Source: an uncultured Lachnospiraceae bacterium
GTDB lineage: Bacteria; Bacillota; Clostridia; Lachnospirales; Lachnospiraceae
Length of the DNA: 8,131 nucleotides
Assembly (NCBI GenBank): GCA_910585555.1
Contig: CAJUFU010000063.1
Span: 1-8,131, forward strand
Reading direction: 5' to 3'
This document shows positions 1 through 6,723 of the stretch, piece after piece. Below the pieces are notes generated by a model. It saw only the letters and a list, made by a program, of their open reading frames with translations, searched no databases and was not told the origin of the DNA. The position numbers were made by a program, and so were the translations under genes. Every line of letters starts with the position of its first letter. Positions within the stretch are counted from its first letter, which is position 1.

Positions 1-45
1 CTCCGCACTACCAATGCGACGCTCTACCGACTGAGCCACAGCAGC
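1..45 (-). tRNA. tRNA-Thr (anticodon GGU), 3' part missing
   Basis: Read on the minus strand, the gene begins at base 45 with acceptor strand GCTGCTG, then TG, a D-arm (GCTC...GAGC), and an anticodon stem TCGCA/TGCGG (one G-T pair) closing the loop TTGGTAG at bases 8-14. The anticodon GGT lies at bases 10-12, so the tRNA decodes ACC/ACU threonine codons. The window ends in the variable region, so the T-arm, the 3' acceptor strand and the CCA end are not seen. Its own promoter lies upstream at 82-111. The identity rests on the cloverleaf parts and the anticodon; the missing 3' half cannot be checked. Confidence 0.93.
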
Positions 46-81
46 CTGACAAGTAAGGTTTCCCTTTTGTCACCGTTTTGT

Positions 82-111
82 AGTATATCACAGCCTTCCT
101 GGCTTTGTCAA
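82..111 (-). promoter_or_regulatory. Promoter of tRNA-Thr
   Basis: On the minus strand there is a perfect -35 TTGACA (106-111), an 18-base spacer, and a -10 TATACT (82-87) preceded by TGA, which gives an extended -10 (TGnTATACT). The start point would fall near base 75, about 30 bases before the mature tRNA 5' end. The -35 begins only 8 bases after the sigH stop codon, and no terminator separates them. Confidence 0.82.
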
Positions 112-119
112 TACCCGCA

Positions 120-740
120 CTACTGTTTTCTGATTGCTTTCTTTATTTTGGTCTTAATCCGCTGTAAGGCATTGTCCGTGGACTTATCATCCCTGCCTAA
201 AACCTTTGCAATCTGCTGATATCCCATCCCTGTGAGATACAAATCCAGCACCTGTTTCTCGAAGCTGCTCAGTTCCTTGTCTATGATCATTTCCAGCCTG
301 TCCACATTTTCCTGATCAATGACCATCTCCTCGGGGCTCTGTTCGAATCCGGCCGCCAGCACGTTGACCAGTTCTTCCTCCTCTCCCTCATGGTCCGTGG
401 ATACGCTGCCGTAGAGAGAGACGTAATTGTTGAGGGGGATATGTTTCTTTCTCCTGGAAGCCTGCACCGCCGTGTACATCTGTCTGGAAACGCACAAATC
501 TGCAAACGTGGAAAAGCTGGCGTCCCGTCCCGTATCGTAATCCCGCACGGCCTTAAAAAGCCCAATCATGCCCTCCTGAATCAAGTCCTCGCTGTCCGCA
601 CCCAGAATATACATGGACTTGGCTTTGCTTCTCACCAGATTCTTATATTTATTCATGATATGGTCCGTAATACCGGCCTCACCGTCCCGCAGACGGACCA
701 AAAGTTCTTCATCGCTATACAGTGTATAGTCTGCTTTCAA
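120..740 (-). CDS. sigH: RNA polymerase sporulation sigma factor SigH (sigma-H)
   Basis: Sigma-70 family factor of 206 residues, the alternative sigma that in Bacillus and clostridia directs early stationary-phase and sporulation-entry genes. Region 2 is clear: the core-binding helix DLIQEGMIGLFKAVRDYD at about 52-69, and the -10 melting/recognition part SFSTFADLCVSRQMYTAVQ at about 75-93, followed by RRKKHIPLN as in Bacillus SigH. Region 4 (about 155-206) has a helix-turn-helix GYQQIAKVLGRDDKSTDNALQR-like segment that contacts the -35. The reading frame stays open upstream to a GTG at 905, but that extension runs into ispF and does not resemble SigH. I chose the TTG at 740 because GGGAGG (749-754) lies 8 bases before it, and the resulting length fits Bacillus SigH (about 218). 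It is the last protein gene of the minus-strand run, 73 bases after ispF. Confidence 0.93.
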   Translation of the reverse strand: MKADYTLYSDEELLVRLRDGEAGITDHIMNKYKNLVRSKAKSMYILGADSEDLIQEGMIGLFKAVRDYDTGRDASFSTFADLCVSRQMYTAVQASRRKKHIPLNNYVSLYGSVSTDHEGEEEELVNVLAAGFEQSPEEMVIDQENVDRLEMIIDKELSSFEKQVLDLYLTGMGYQQIAKVLGRDDKSTDNALQRIKTKIKKAIRKQ

Positions 741-748
741 AGCCGCTT

Positions 749-754
749 CCTCCC
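749..754 (-). promoter_or_regulatory. Ribosome binding site deciding the sigH start
   Basis: GGGAGG on the minus strand, 8 bases before TTG at 740. The alternative GTG codons at 758 and 905 have no comparable Shine-Dalgarno sequence in front, and the one at 905 lies inside the ispF frame. This supports a rare-codon (TTG) start for sigH, which would lower its translation. Confidence 0.7.
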
Positions 755-813
755 GCACATTTACATAACAGATGTTTTCTTTCCATCCTGTAAGATTTCG
801 TCTGCCTTCTATA

Positions 814-1377
814 TCATTTCTCCCCGGCAGCTGCCCCGCCCGCTTTACTGCATCCGGGACATCCTTCACACCCCCGGGTCTGCACATCCTCACTGTAGAT
901 TTCACTGGGACTAGCCAACATACAGATTGCCTGGGCGGAAATTCCTTCCCCGCTGCCGGTAAATCCCAGTCCTTCTTCCGTGGTAGCCTTCACATTAATC
1001 TGTGAAACATCTATCCTTAGGGCCTTTGCCATATTCGCCCGCATGGTATCTATATGAGGCCGCATTTTCGGTGCCTGGGCAATAATGGTGGCGTCAATAT
1101 TTTCAATCAAAAACAAGTTTTCTTCCAGAAGCATCCCCACATGCTCCAAAAGTTTCATCGAAGAAATCCCCGCATAGGCCGGGTCCGTATCCGGAAAATG
1201 TTTACCGATATCTCCCAATGCCGCTGCTCCTAACAAAGCATCCATTACTGCATGAATAAGCACGTCCGCATCCGAGTGCCCCAGCAGTCCCTTTTCATAA
1301 GGAATCTCCACACCCCCAAGGATACACTTCCTTCCTTCCACCAGCCGGTGCACATCATACCCCATTCCAATTCTCAT
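814..1377 (-). CDS. ispF: 2-C-methyl-D-erythritol 2,4-cyclodiphosphate synthase (IspF) with C-terminal extension
   Basis: Fifth step of the MEP isoprenoid pathway: it cyclises CDP-methylerythritol 2-phosphate to MEcPP, releasing CMP, in the cytosol as a homotrimer with a divalent metal. The metal ligands align with the E. coli enzyme as Asp8, His10 (GYDVH) and His42 (DVLIH). Also present are HSDAD at 34-38, LGDIG with Asp56, FPDTD at 61-65, IIAQAPKM at 98-105, and the nucleotide-site segment NVKATTEEGLGFTGSGEGI at 128-146. The start is ATG 1377 with GAGG 5 bases upstream; an in-frame TTG at 1434 is less likely. The protein is 187 residues where about 155-160 is usual. The fold should end near residue 154, and the remaining ~33 residues include a CEGCPGC motif (Cys170, 173, 176) and a small Gly/Ala-rich end. 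The gene follows a MATE gene after a 122-base gap in which I see no terminator. Confidence 0.95.
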   Translation of the reverse strand: MRIGMGYDVHRLVEGRKCILGGVEIPYEKGLLGHSDADVLIHAVMDALLGAAALGDIGKHFPDTDPAYAGISSMKLLEHVGMLLEENLFLIENIDATIIAQAPKMRPHIDTMRANMAKALRIDVSQINVKATTEEGLGFTGSGEGISAQAICMLASPSEIYSEDVQTRGCEGCPGCSKAGGAAAGEK

Positions 1378-1499
1378 AATATCCTCACTTTCCTGCAATA
1401 TAACATCTGTAATACCTTTATACTGCTCTGCCAATCCTTTTTATTAAAAATAACATGCAATATCCTACGTAATTACACTAAGTAATTTCTCTCACGGCT

Positions 1500-2846
1500 C
1501 TATGCTTTATCCTCTGTGATCGTCCGCTTAGTTCCAAGGTCCCGCCGGCAAAACATCCAGGACATCACTGTGGCAATCCCCCAGCCCACCGGCCAGGAAA
1601 GCCAGATACCGACAGAACCCATATTGGCGGAAAAAATAAAGGCCAGGATTACCCGCAAGATTAAATCCGTAAAGGTGGAAGCCATAAATTCCTTCATCCG
1701 TTCCGCACCGCGCAACATACCGTCGGCAACCAGTTTCACAGCGATCACAAAGTAAAAAGGAGACACAATCTTCAGAAACTGAATACCTGTGCGGAGCGCA
1801 TCGCTCCCCGTATCATCCATAAACAAAAGCACCATGGCGCGTCCAAAGAAGAAATAGGCCACAAAGAACGGCACTGCCACGCAGACAGCCATTTTAAGGC
1901 CCGCCATAAATCCGTCTTTGATGCGCTCCTGCTTCCCCGCGCCCCGGTTCTGGGCCGTAAACCCGGACACTCCGTTACCCAGGGTCGTAAAGCCTGTGAT
2001 GACGAAGGTATTCAGCTTTATCGCTGCGGAATATCCCGCAATCACACCCGATCCATAAGAGTTTACCAGACTTTGTATAAAAATATTACCCACAGACACG
2101 AAACTCTGCTGTAAAATACTGGGAACCGCAATCATGCTAATCTTTTTCAGCAAAGAGAAAGAAAAGAGTGCCGCACGCCCCTCCGTCTTTATCTCCCGCA
2201 TCCGCCTTCCAAAGGATATGAGGGCCAGAATACAAGCCGCTCCCTGGGCAATAAAGGTGGCCCAGGCAACACCGGCAACACCCCATTGAAACACCGCCAC
2301 AAAAAGCATATCCAACAGAATATTTCCCACAGACGAACCGATCAGAAAATACAGCGGCGTCCTGGAATCCCCTAAGGAATTAAACATGCCTGTAGTCACG
2401 TTATATAAGAAAAGAAAAAGGAAGCCGCCAATATAAATCTTCAAATAGAGTGCGCCATCCGCAAAGATATTGTCCGGTGTCTGTATCATGCGCATCATAG
2501 CCGGTGTCGTCACAAGACCCGCCGCCGTCAGAAATGCCGCCAATACAAATCCCGTAAGCAATGTGGTAGATACCGCTGTCTTTAGTTTCTCATGAGCCTT
2601 TGCCCCAAAAAGCTGGGAGATGACCACCGAACAGCCAATGTTACTTCCCACCGCCACCGCCATGAATATCATGGTGATGGGGTAAGAGGCTCCCACTGCC
2701 GCCAGCGCGTCCTCTCCCGCAAATTTACCTGCAATCATGCTGTCCGCAATATTATACAACTGCTGAAATACTACACTGATAAACATAGGCACCGTATACC
2801 CAATCAGTGTCTTCTGAGAATCCCCTACTGTTAAATCCTGAATCAT
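1500..2846 (-). CDS. MATE family efflux transporter
   Basis: Integral membrane protein of 448 residues with about twelve hydrophobic segments, the normal size for MATE drug/metabolite exporters driven by Na+ or H+ gradients. Family marks are the N-terminal FQQLYNIADSMIAGKFAG (about 27-44) with ALAAVGASYPI after it, SQLFGAKAHEKL after helix 2-3, LGDSRTPLYFLIG and NILLDMLFV in the middle, and GVAGVAWATFIAQG, repeated more weakly in the second lobe (GNGVSGFTAQNRGAGKQERI). It resembles the DinF/MepA-like clostridial type rather than a characterised pump, so the substrate is unknown. The start codon overlaps the coaBC stop (ATGA, bases 2843-2846), and no strong Shine-Dalgarno lies at the usual distance, so translation is probably coupled to coaBC. 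That places it in the CoA gene group. Whether it has a CoA-related role cannot be told from sequence. Confidence 0.92.
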   Translation of the reverse strand: MIQDLTVGDSQKTLIGYTVPMFISVVFQQLYNIADSMIAGKFAGEDALAAVGASYPITMIFMAVAVGSNIGCSVVISQLFGAKAHEKLKTAVSTTLLTGFVLAAFLTAAGLVTTPAMMRMIQTPDNIFADGALYLKIYIGGFLFLFLYNVTTGMFNSLGDSRTPLYFLIGSSVGNILLDMLFVAVFQWGVAGVAWATFIAQGAACILALISFGRRMREIKTEGRAALFSFSLLKKISMIAVPSILQQSFVSVGNIFIQSLVNSYGSGVIAGYSAAIKLNTFVITGFTTLGNGVSGFTAQNRGAGKQERIKDGFMAGLKMAVCVAVPFFVAYFFFGRAMVLLFMDDTGSDALRTGIQFLKIVSPFYFVIAVKLVADGMLRGAERMKEFMASTFTDLILRVILAFIFSANMGSVGIWLSWPVGWGIATVMSWMFCRRDLGTKRTITEDKA

Positions 2847-4054
2847 GCAATCTCTGCCTTCTTTCCAAGTTTATGCAGAATGAAAGTAAGCAGCCTGTCT
2901 GCCACTTCCTCCTTGCTGAGTATGGGCAGTTCCAGGGTCTCTTCCTTGGTAAGCAGGGTCACCACATTGGTGTCCGTTCCAAAGCCGGCCCCTTCCTGTC
3001 GTAAATTATTGGCCACAATCATATCTATATTCTTTTTTTCCAGTTTGGCTCTGGAATTCTCCAGCATGTGTTCTGTTTCCATAGAAAAGCCGCAGATAAA
3101 CTGGCCATCTTTTCTATGGGCTCCCAAATAAGCCAATATGTCCTCTGTCCGCTCTAAGGCAACGGTCAGTTCCCCGTCCTTTTTCTTCATCTTCTCATCG
3201 GCTGTCACTACAGGGCGATAATCTGCCACCGCAGCCGCCTTGATGATAATATCCTGCTCTCCTGCCGACGCCTTCACTGCCTGCGCCATATCCGCCGCTG
3301 ACACCACGGGCACCATATTGACGCCTGCCGGGGACGGTATGCTTACCTTTCCTGACACTAATGTCACATCTGCGCCCCGAAGCATCGCGGCTCTGGCAAT
3401 GGCATATCCCATCTTTCCGGTGGAATGATTGCTGATATAACGCACCGGATCAAACTTCTCCTGGGTGGGTCCTGCCGTGACCAACACCCGCATTCCCGCC
3501 ATATCCTTGGGCGTCAGAGCTTTTACAACTGCCTCATACAAGACTTCCGGTTCCGGCATCTTGCCCTCTCCGGTATCTCCGCAGGCCAGATAGCCGGTAG
3601 CCGGTGTAATCACTTCCATGCCGTATTTCTCAAGAACCTTCAAATTATCCTGCACCACCGGATTATGATACATCCTGGTATTCATGGCAGGCGCAAATAT
3701 CTTCGGGCACTGACAGGCTAACAGCGTAGTGGTCAACATATCATCCGCAATCCCGTGGGCCGCCTTGGCAATCACATTGGCGGATGCCGGCGCAACAAGC
3801 ATAACATCTGTTTGCTTTGCCAGCGACACATGTTCTACACTATGTTGAAAGTTCCGGTCAAACGTATCTACAAGACATTTATTGCCGGTCAATTCTTCAA
3901 ATGTGATAGGGTTGATAAAATTTGTGGCGTTAGGGGTCATAATCACCGTCACATCCGCCCGCTTCTTCGCCAGCATACTGGCTAAAGATGCAATTTTAAA
4001 TGCCGCGATACTGCCGCTTACGCCTAATACGATATGCTTTCCTTTTAAGTACAT
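2843..4054 (-). CDS. coaBC: Bifunctional phosphopantothenoylcysteine decarboxylase / phosphopantothenate-cysteine ligase
   Basis: Two-domain cytosolic enzyme for steps 2 and 3 of CoA synthesis: it joins cysteine to 4'-phosphopantothenate (CoaB) and decarboxylates the product to 4'-phosphopantetheine (CoaC). The 403 residues match the usual ~400. The N-terminal flavoprotein CoaC domain (about 1-180) has the FMN segment GVSGSIAAFK at 11-20, the active-site His75 in SVEHVSLAK, Asn125 in PAMN, and the flap cysteine Cys158 in ACGDTGEGKM. All three fall at the E. coli numbering. The CoaB domain (about 187-400) opens with VLVTAGPTQEKFDPVRYISN and STGKMGYAIA, and has AAVADYRP at 274-281 and the Lys-rich KMKKKDGELT loop at 288-297. 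GAGAGGTGG just before ATG 4054 is the ribosome site. It lies 56 bases after coaX, separated by a hairpin, and overlaps the MATE start by 4 bases. Confidence 0.97.
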   Translation of the reverse strand: MYLKGKHIVLGVSGSIAAFKIASLASMLAKKRADVTVIMTPNATNFINPITFEELTGNKCLVDTFDRNFQHSVEHVSLAKQTDVMLVAPASANVIAKAAHGIADDMLTTTLLACQCPKIFAPAMNTRMYHNPVVQDNLKVLEKYGMEVITPATGYLACGDTGEGKMPEPEVLYEAVVKALTPKDMAGMRVLVTAGPTQEKFDPVRYISNHSTGKMGYAIARAAMLRGADVTLVSGKVSIPSPAGVNMVPVVSAADMAQAVKASAGEQDIIIKAAAVADYRPVVTADEKMKKKDGELTVALERTEDILAYLGAHRKDGQFICGFSMETEHMLENSRAKLEKKNIDMIVANNLRQEGAGFGTDTNVVTLLTKEETLELPILSKEEVADRLLTFILHKLGKKAEIA

Positions 4055-4085
4055 TAGTTATCCACCTCTCATCTGGCTTTTTCCT

Positions 4086-4110
4086 GCACGCTTCTTTGTG
4101 AGAAGCGCAC
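4086..4110 (-). promoter_or_regulatory. Intercistronic hairpin between coaX and coaBC
   Basis: Minus-strand stem GTGCGCTTCT pairs with AGAAGCGTGC around a 5-base loop CACAA: ten pairs, two of them G-U. The stem begins directly after the coaX stop codon. It is followed by AGGAAAAAG rather than a U-run, so it is not a standard intrinsic terminator. Likely roles are protection of the upstream mRNA end, a processing site, or partial attenuation. The role is inference; the pairing is visible. Confidence 0.6.
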
Positions 4111-4878
4111 CTACTCCACATTTTTATGATAAATCAGCCCAAGTCCCTTAAGCGTCAGCTCATTATCGCAGACAATCTCCTTCTTGCAATAAGGCACTAT
4201 GCTGGCCGCCAGGCCGCCCGTAGCCACCACAGGGGCCTGATACCCCAGTTCCTCATAAATCCGTTCTATCATACCGTCCAGGCAGGCTGCCTGTCCCATC
4301 ACAATACCGCTCTTCATACAGTCGATGGTGTTCGTTCCGATCACCTTCTTTGGCGGCTCCAAACTGATGCGGGGCAGCTGGGAAGTACGGTTTACTAAGG
4401 AATCCAGAGAAACCTTCGCTCCCGGCAGAATCATACCGCCTATGTAATTCCGCTTCTGGTCCACCACGCTGATGGTCGTCGCCGTTCCCATATCAATCAT
4501 AATGATCGGCGCGCCGTAATAATACAGTCCTGCCACCGCGTTGACGACCAAATCGGACCCCAGCTGACCGGGATTATCCATCAGAATATTGAGCCCTGTC
4601 TTAACCCCAGGTCCCACCACAAGCGGCGCACAGTGCAGCATTTTCTCCAGAGACGACTTCATAATATTGTTAAGAGGAGGCACCACGGAGGAGATGATAC
4701 TGCCGGTAATGTCTTCAAGGCCAATCTGATACAAGTCAAACAATGTCTTAAATTCCACCACATATTCCAGCTCTGTCTTGGAAAGATCTGTCGAAACCCG
4801 CTCTACAAAATTTACTTTCTCTCCTTCAATACATCCGATGACAATATTTGTATTCCCAATGTCAATCGCCAAAATCAT
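4111..4878 (-). CDS. coaX: Type III pantothenate kinase (CoaX)
   Basis: First committed step of CoA synthesis: ATP-dependent phosphorylation of pantothenate. The type III enzyme belongs to the ASKHA fold, generally needs a monovalent cation, and is not inhibited by CoA. The 255 residues are the normal length. Phosphate-1 motif AIDIGNTN is at 4-11 with Asp6, SSVVPPLN at 63-70, the pantothenate/catalytic region NPGQLGSDLVVNAVAG at 102-117 with Asp109, phosphate-2 DMGTATT at 129-135, and GGMILPG at 147-153 followed by TSQLP. The SG of the adenosine region is near 190 and ATGGLA at 219-224. The common GADR tetrad reads GSDL here: the acidic residue is kept, the arginine is not. The start ATG 4878 has AGGACAGAGG upstream. 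It lies between a probable pantothenate transporter and coaBC, which fits the pathway order. Confidence 0.96.
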   Translation of the reverse strand: MILAIDIGNTNIVIGCIEGEKVNFVERVSTDLSKTELEYVVEFKTLFDLYQIGLEDITGSIISSVVPPLNNIMKSSLEKMLHCAPLVVGPGVKTGLNILMDNPGQLGSDLVVNAVAGLYYYGAPIIMIDMGTATTISVVDQKRNYIGGMILPGAKVSLDSLVNRTSQLPRISLEPPKKVIGTNTIDCMKSGIVMGQAACLDGMIERIYEELGYQAPVVATGGLAASIVPYCKKEIVCDNELTLKGLGLIYHKNVE

Positions 4879-5016
4879 ATCCTCTGTCCTGCCTTTCCTT
4901 ATAATAACTATTGCTATTTATTCTTCCACCGTTACGATGCTTTTTTTCCATCCATTTCAGACGCTTAGAAATGAAATCCTGCGCAAACGGCAAATTTGGG
5001 TTTCGGTCTATCCGGG

Positions 5017-5838
5017 TCAGGCTTTCGTATACACCGGTTTCACTCTTGTCAGCGCAAGGCCCACACCGGTCACAATGATTGCCGCCACGACAGCTTCCAC
5101 CACGCCATTGAAGGCAACCACACCCAGTATAACATCCAAAACCGCATCGCCTGCAACCCCCATCGCCTGGGCATAAGCATCTTTATATAAAAGGAAGATA
5201 CCGCTCATGACAAACAAGGTGTTGGTAAAGGCACCGGCCAGTCCTGCATAAGAAAGGGCAATGTCCGCAGATCCCCTTTTGCCTCCGCTGATGGTAAGCA
5301 CCGCCATAAGCACTACACCGGCCAAGGCGCCGATCAACGTGCACGCCAGGGCACTCAGATTATCTGGCAGCAATCGAAGCAGAAAGGCTCTGACCGATAC
5401 AAATAAAATAACAGATGCAACCGCATTCACAAGCACTCTGCCGGCCTTCTGTTCCCTTCCTGCCGCTTTGCGAATCAGGACGTAGATAAAATACGGAACC
5501 ACGCCGACTAAGATTCTCGGCACAAAGCAGATGTACAGGCTTCTGAAAATACCGGATACGCCGACTACGTTTACAGCCAAAACCGGCGAAAACACGAATG
5601 CCGAGGCTGTAGCCGCCTTAAATGTGTTGTTGATGAAACTGGTGAGACCAAATACGAATCCTAAAAATGCACCTTTCTTCGGTCCAAGAAATAGCGCTCC
5701 AAGGATTACCGGGATGTGAATGATTGTCGCATTGATGACTACAAGCGGGATGTATCCCAGCGGTGTGAATGCCATAATCACAATTATGGCGGTGAACAGT
5801 GCCGTAAGCACAAGTTCATACGTCTTTTCATTTTTCAT
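5017..5838 (-). CDS. ECF transporter S component, probably pantothenate-specific (PanT-like), enlarged
   Basis: Membrane substrate-binding subunit of an energy-coupling-factor vitamin transporter, which would work with the shared EcfA/A'/T module encoded elsewhere. The N-terminal half matches the ECF_trnsprt family: helix 1 with LTALFTAIIVIMAFTPLGYIP (11-31), then HIPVILGALFLGPKKGAFLGFVFGL (41-65), FVFSPV (81-86), VPRILVGVVPYFIY (106-119). The C-terminal half has AGLAGAFTNTLFVMSGIFLLYKD (198-220) and VILGVVAFNGVVEAVVAAII (236-255). Between them lie about 70 extra residues (124-195) with two more hydrophobic segments, making 273 residues where about 180-200 is common. I chose ATG 5838 because AGGAGG (5848-5853) precedes it and because an upstream ATG at 5892 would lie inside the -10 of the promoter. 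Pantothenate specificity is inferred from the family flavour and from coaX/coaBC following directly. Confidence 0.8.
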   Translation of the reverse strand: MKNEKTYELVLTALFTAIIVIMAFTPLGYIPLVVINATIIHIPVILGALFLGPKKGAFLGFVFGLTSFINNTFKAATASAFVFSPVLAVNVVGVSGIFRSLYICFVPRILVGVVPYFIYVLIRKAAGREQKAGRVLVNAVASVILFVSVRAFLLRLLPDNLSALACTLIGALAGVVLMAVLTISGGKRGSADIALSYAGLAGAFTNTLFVMSGIFLLYKDAYAQAMGVAGDAVLDVILGVVAFNGVVEAVVAAIIVTGVGLALTRVKPVYTKA

Positions 5839-5887
5839 GGTACGAATCCTCCTGTTACTATTCTCCTTCGAGATATAATACGGTGAC

Positions 5888-5916
5888 ATCATACCACATC
5901 AACTTTTCTTTGACAA
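5888..5916 (-). promoter_or_regulatory. Promoter of the ECF S component / CoA gene run
   Basis: Minus-strand -35 TTGTCA (5911-5916), 17-base spacer, -10 TATGAT (5888-5893) preceded by TGG, an extended -10. Transcription would start near 5881, giving a leader of about 43 bases before ATG 5838. It sits just after the rubrerythrin terminator, so it opens a new transcription unit. I found no second convincing promoter before coaX, coaBC or the MATE gene. Confidence 0.82.
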
Positions 5917-5958
5917 GTTTGTCTCCGAAAATATACAAAGCAAAAAAACAATTTCATT

Positions 5959-5990
5959 AAAAAAGCCGATACAGTTTTCCTGTACCAGCT
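5959..5990 (-). terminator. Intrinsic terminator of the rubrerythrin gene
   Basis: Minus-strand stem AGCTGGTACAG pairs with CTGTATCGGCT around the loop GAAAA (eleven pairs, two G-U), followed directly by a run of T. It lies 12 bases after the rubrerythrin stop codon and separates it from the CoA transcription unit. Confidence 0.9.
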
Positions 5991-6002
5991 TGATGCCTGT
6001 CC

Positions 6003-6542
6003 TTAATAATTCTCCGGCTTAATCTGAAAATATGCCTGCTCATGTTTGCAGACCGGGCAAACCATGGGAGCCTTTTTGCCGATCACCAGATGACCGCAGT
6101 TTAGGCACTGCCAGATACAGTCTCCATCCCGTGAAAAGACCAGGCCATCCTCCAAATTTTCAATCAGTTTCCGGTAACGCTCCTCATGTTCTCTCTCAAT
6201 CCTCGCCACGCCTTCAAAGAGCCCTGCCAGCTCCTCGAAACCTTCCTCCCTGGCATCTTTGGCAAACCCCGCATACATATCCGTCCACTCATAGTTTTCC
6301 CCGGCGGCTGCATCTTCCAAGTTCCTGTTCGTAGGAGGAATTACCCCGTCGTTGAGATATTTAAACCAGATTTTTGCATGTTCCTTCTCGTTGGCCGCCG
6401 TCTCTGCAAAAATATTACCGATCTGCACATACCCGTCTTTTCTGGCCTTGGACGCATAATAAGTATACTTGGTGTAAGCCTGGGATTCTCCGGCAAAAGC
6501 CGCCAGTAGATTTTTCTCCGTTTTCGTTCCTTTTAACTCCAT
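6003..6542 (-). CDS. rbr: Rubrerythrin
   Basis: Cytosolic non-haem di-iron peroxidase that reduces hydrogen peroxide in anaerobes, drawing electrons through rubredoxin or NADH-dependent partners. The 179 residues are typical. The four-helix ferritin-like domain keeps the full ligand set, aligned to Desulfovibrio rubrerythrin: Glu19 (AGES), Glu52 and His55 (EKEH), Glu82 and Glu85 (GENYE), Glu116 and His119 (EREH). The C-terminal rubredoxin-like domain has CLNCG at 146-150 and CPVC at 162-165 for a Fe(SCys)4 centre. The start ATG 6542 follows a perfect AGGAGG (6550-6555) by 7 bases; the frame is open further upstream, but nothing there resembles the family. It is monocistronic, ends at the terminator at 5959-5990, and diverges from purC. 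I could not see a convincing promoter of its own in the 227-base gap. Confidence 0.97.
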   Translation of the reverse strand: MELKGTKTEKNLLAAFAGESQAYTKYTYYASKARKDGYVQIGNIFAETAANEKEHAKIWFKYLNDGVIPPTNRNLEDAAAGENYEWTDMYAGFAKDAREEGFEELAGLFEGVARIEREHEERYRKLIENLEDGLVFSRDGDCIWQCLNCGHLVIGKKAPMVCPVCKHEQAYFQIKPENY

Positions 6543-6694
6543 GTGATTTCCTCCTTTTTCCGGCCGCCGTTTTCGGACATCCATATATTTACACAGACCG
6601 GCCTTTCCTTTCAGTATTCCCACTTTTCTCGGAATCTTTCCTTGTTTTTGTATTTTTCCACCATTCCGATCAGAGAATTTATGCAACCTCACTA

Positions 6695-6723
6695 TTGTAA
6701 AACTGTCAGGGCTGTTATAAGAT
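6695..6723 (+). promoter_or_regulatory. Probable purC promoter
   Basis: -35 TTGTAA (6695-6700), 17-base spacer, -10 TAAGAT (6718-6723, four of six consensus bases). The start would be near 6730, about 40 bases before the purC ATG. The -10 lies inside a perfect palindrome, which fits a repressible promoter. The -10 is moderate, so the assignment is moderate. Confidence 0.55.

Noticed and set aside
741..905. Extended N-terminus of SigH from a GTG at 905
   Set aside because: It overlaps the ispF coding end, has no ribosome site in front, and the 55 extra residues do not resemble SigH. The TTG at 740 has a well-placed GGGAGG.
390..914. Long plus-strand ORF opposite sigH and ispF
   Set aside because: Antisense shadow of sigH and ispF with no recognisable protein features; the same holds for the other plus-strand frames opposite the minus-strand genes.
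1355..1390. Sigma-H type promoter (AGGATAT ... GAAT) at the ispF start
   Set aside because: The two elements are about 11 bases apart, shorter than the spacing in known sigma-H promoters such as spoVG, and AGGATAT is explained by the ispF ribosome site.
1471..1487. Inverted repeat AATTAC/GTAATT after the MATE stop as a terminator
   Set aside because: Only six mostly A-T pairs with no U-run following; too weak to call.
4879..5016. Separate promoter or terminator between the ECF S gene and coaX
   Set aside because: Candidate -10 boxes have no acceptable -35, and the CATTTC/GAAATG repeat near 4950-4973 has no U-run.
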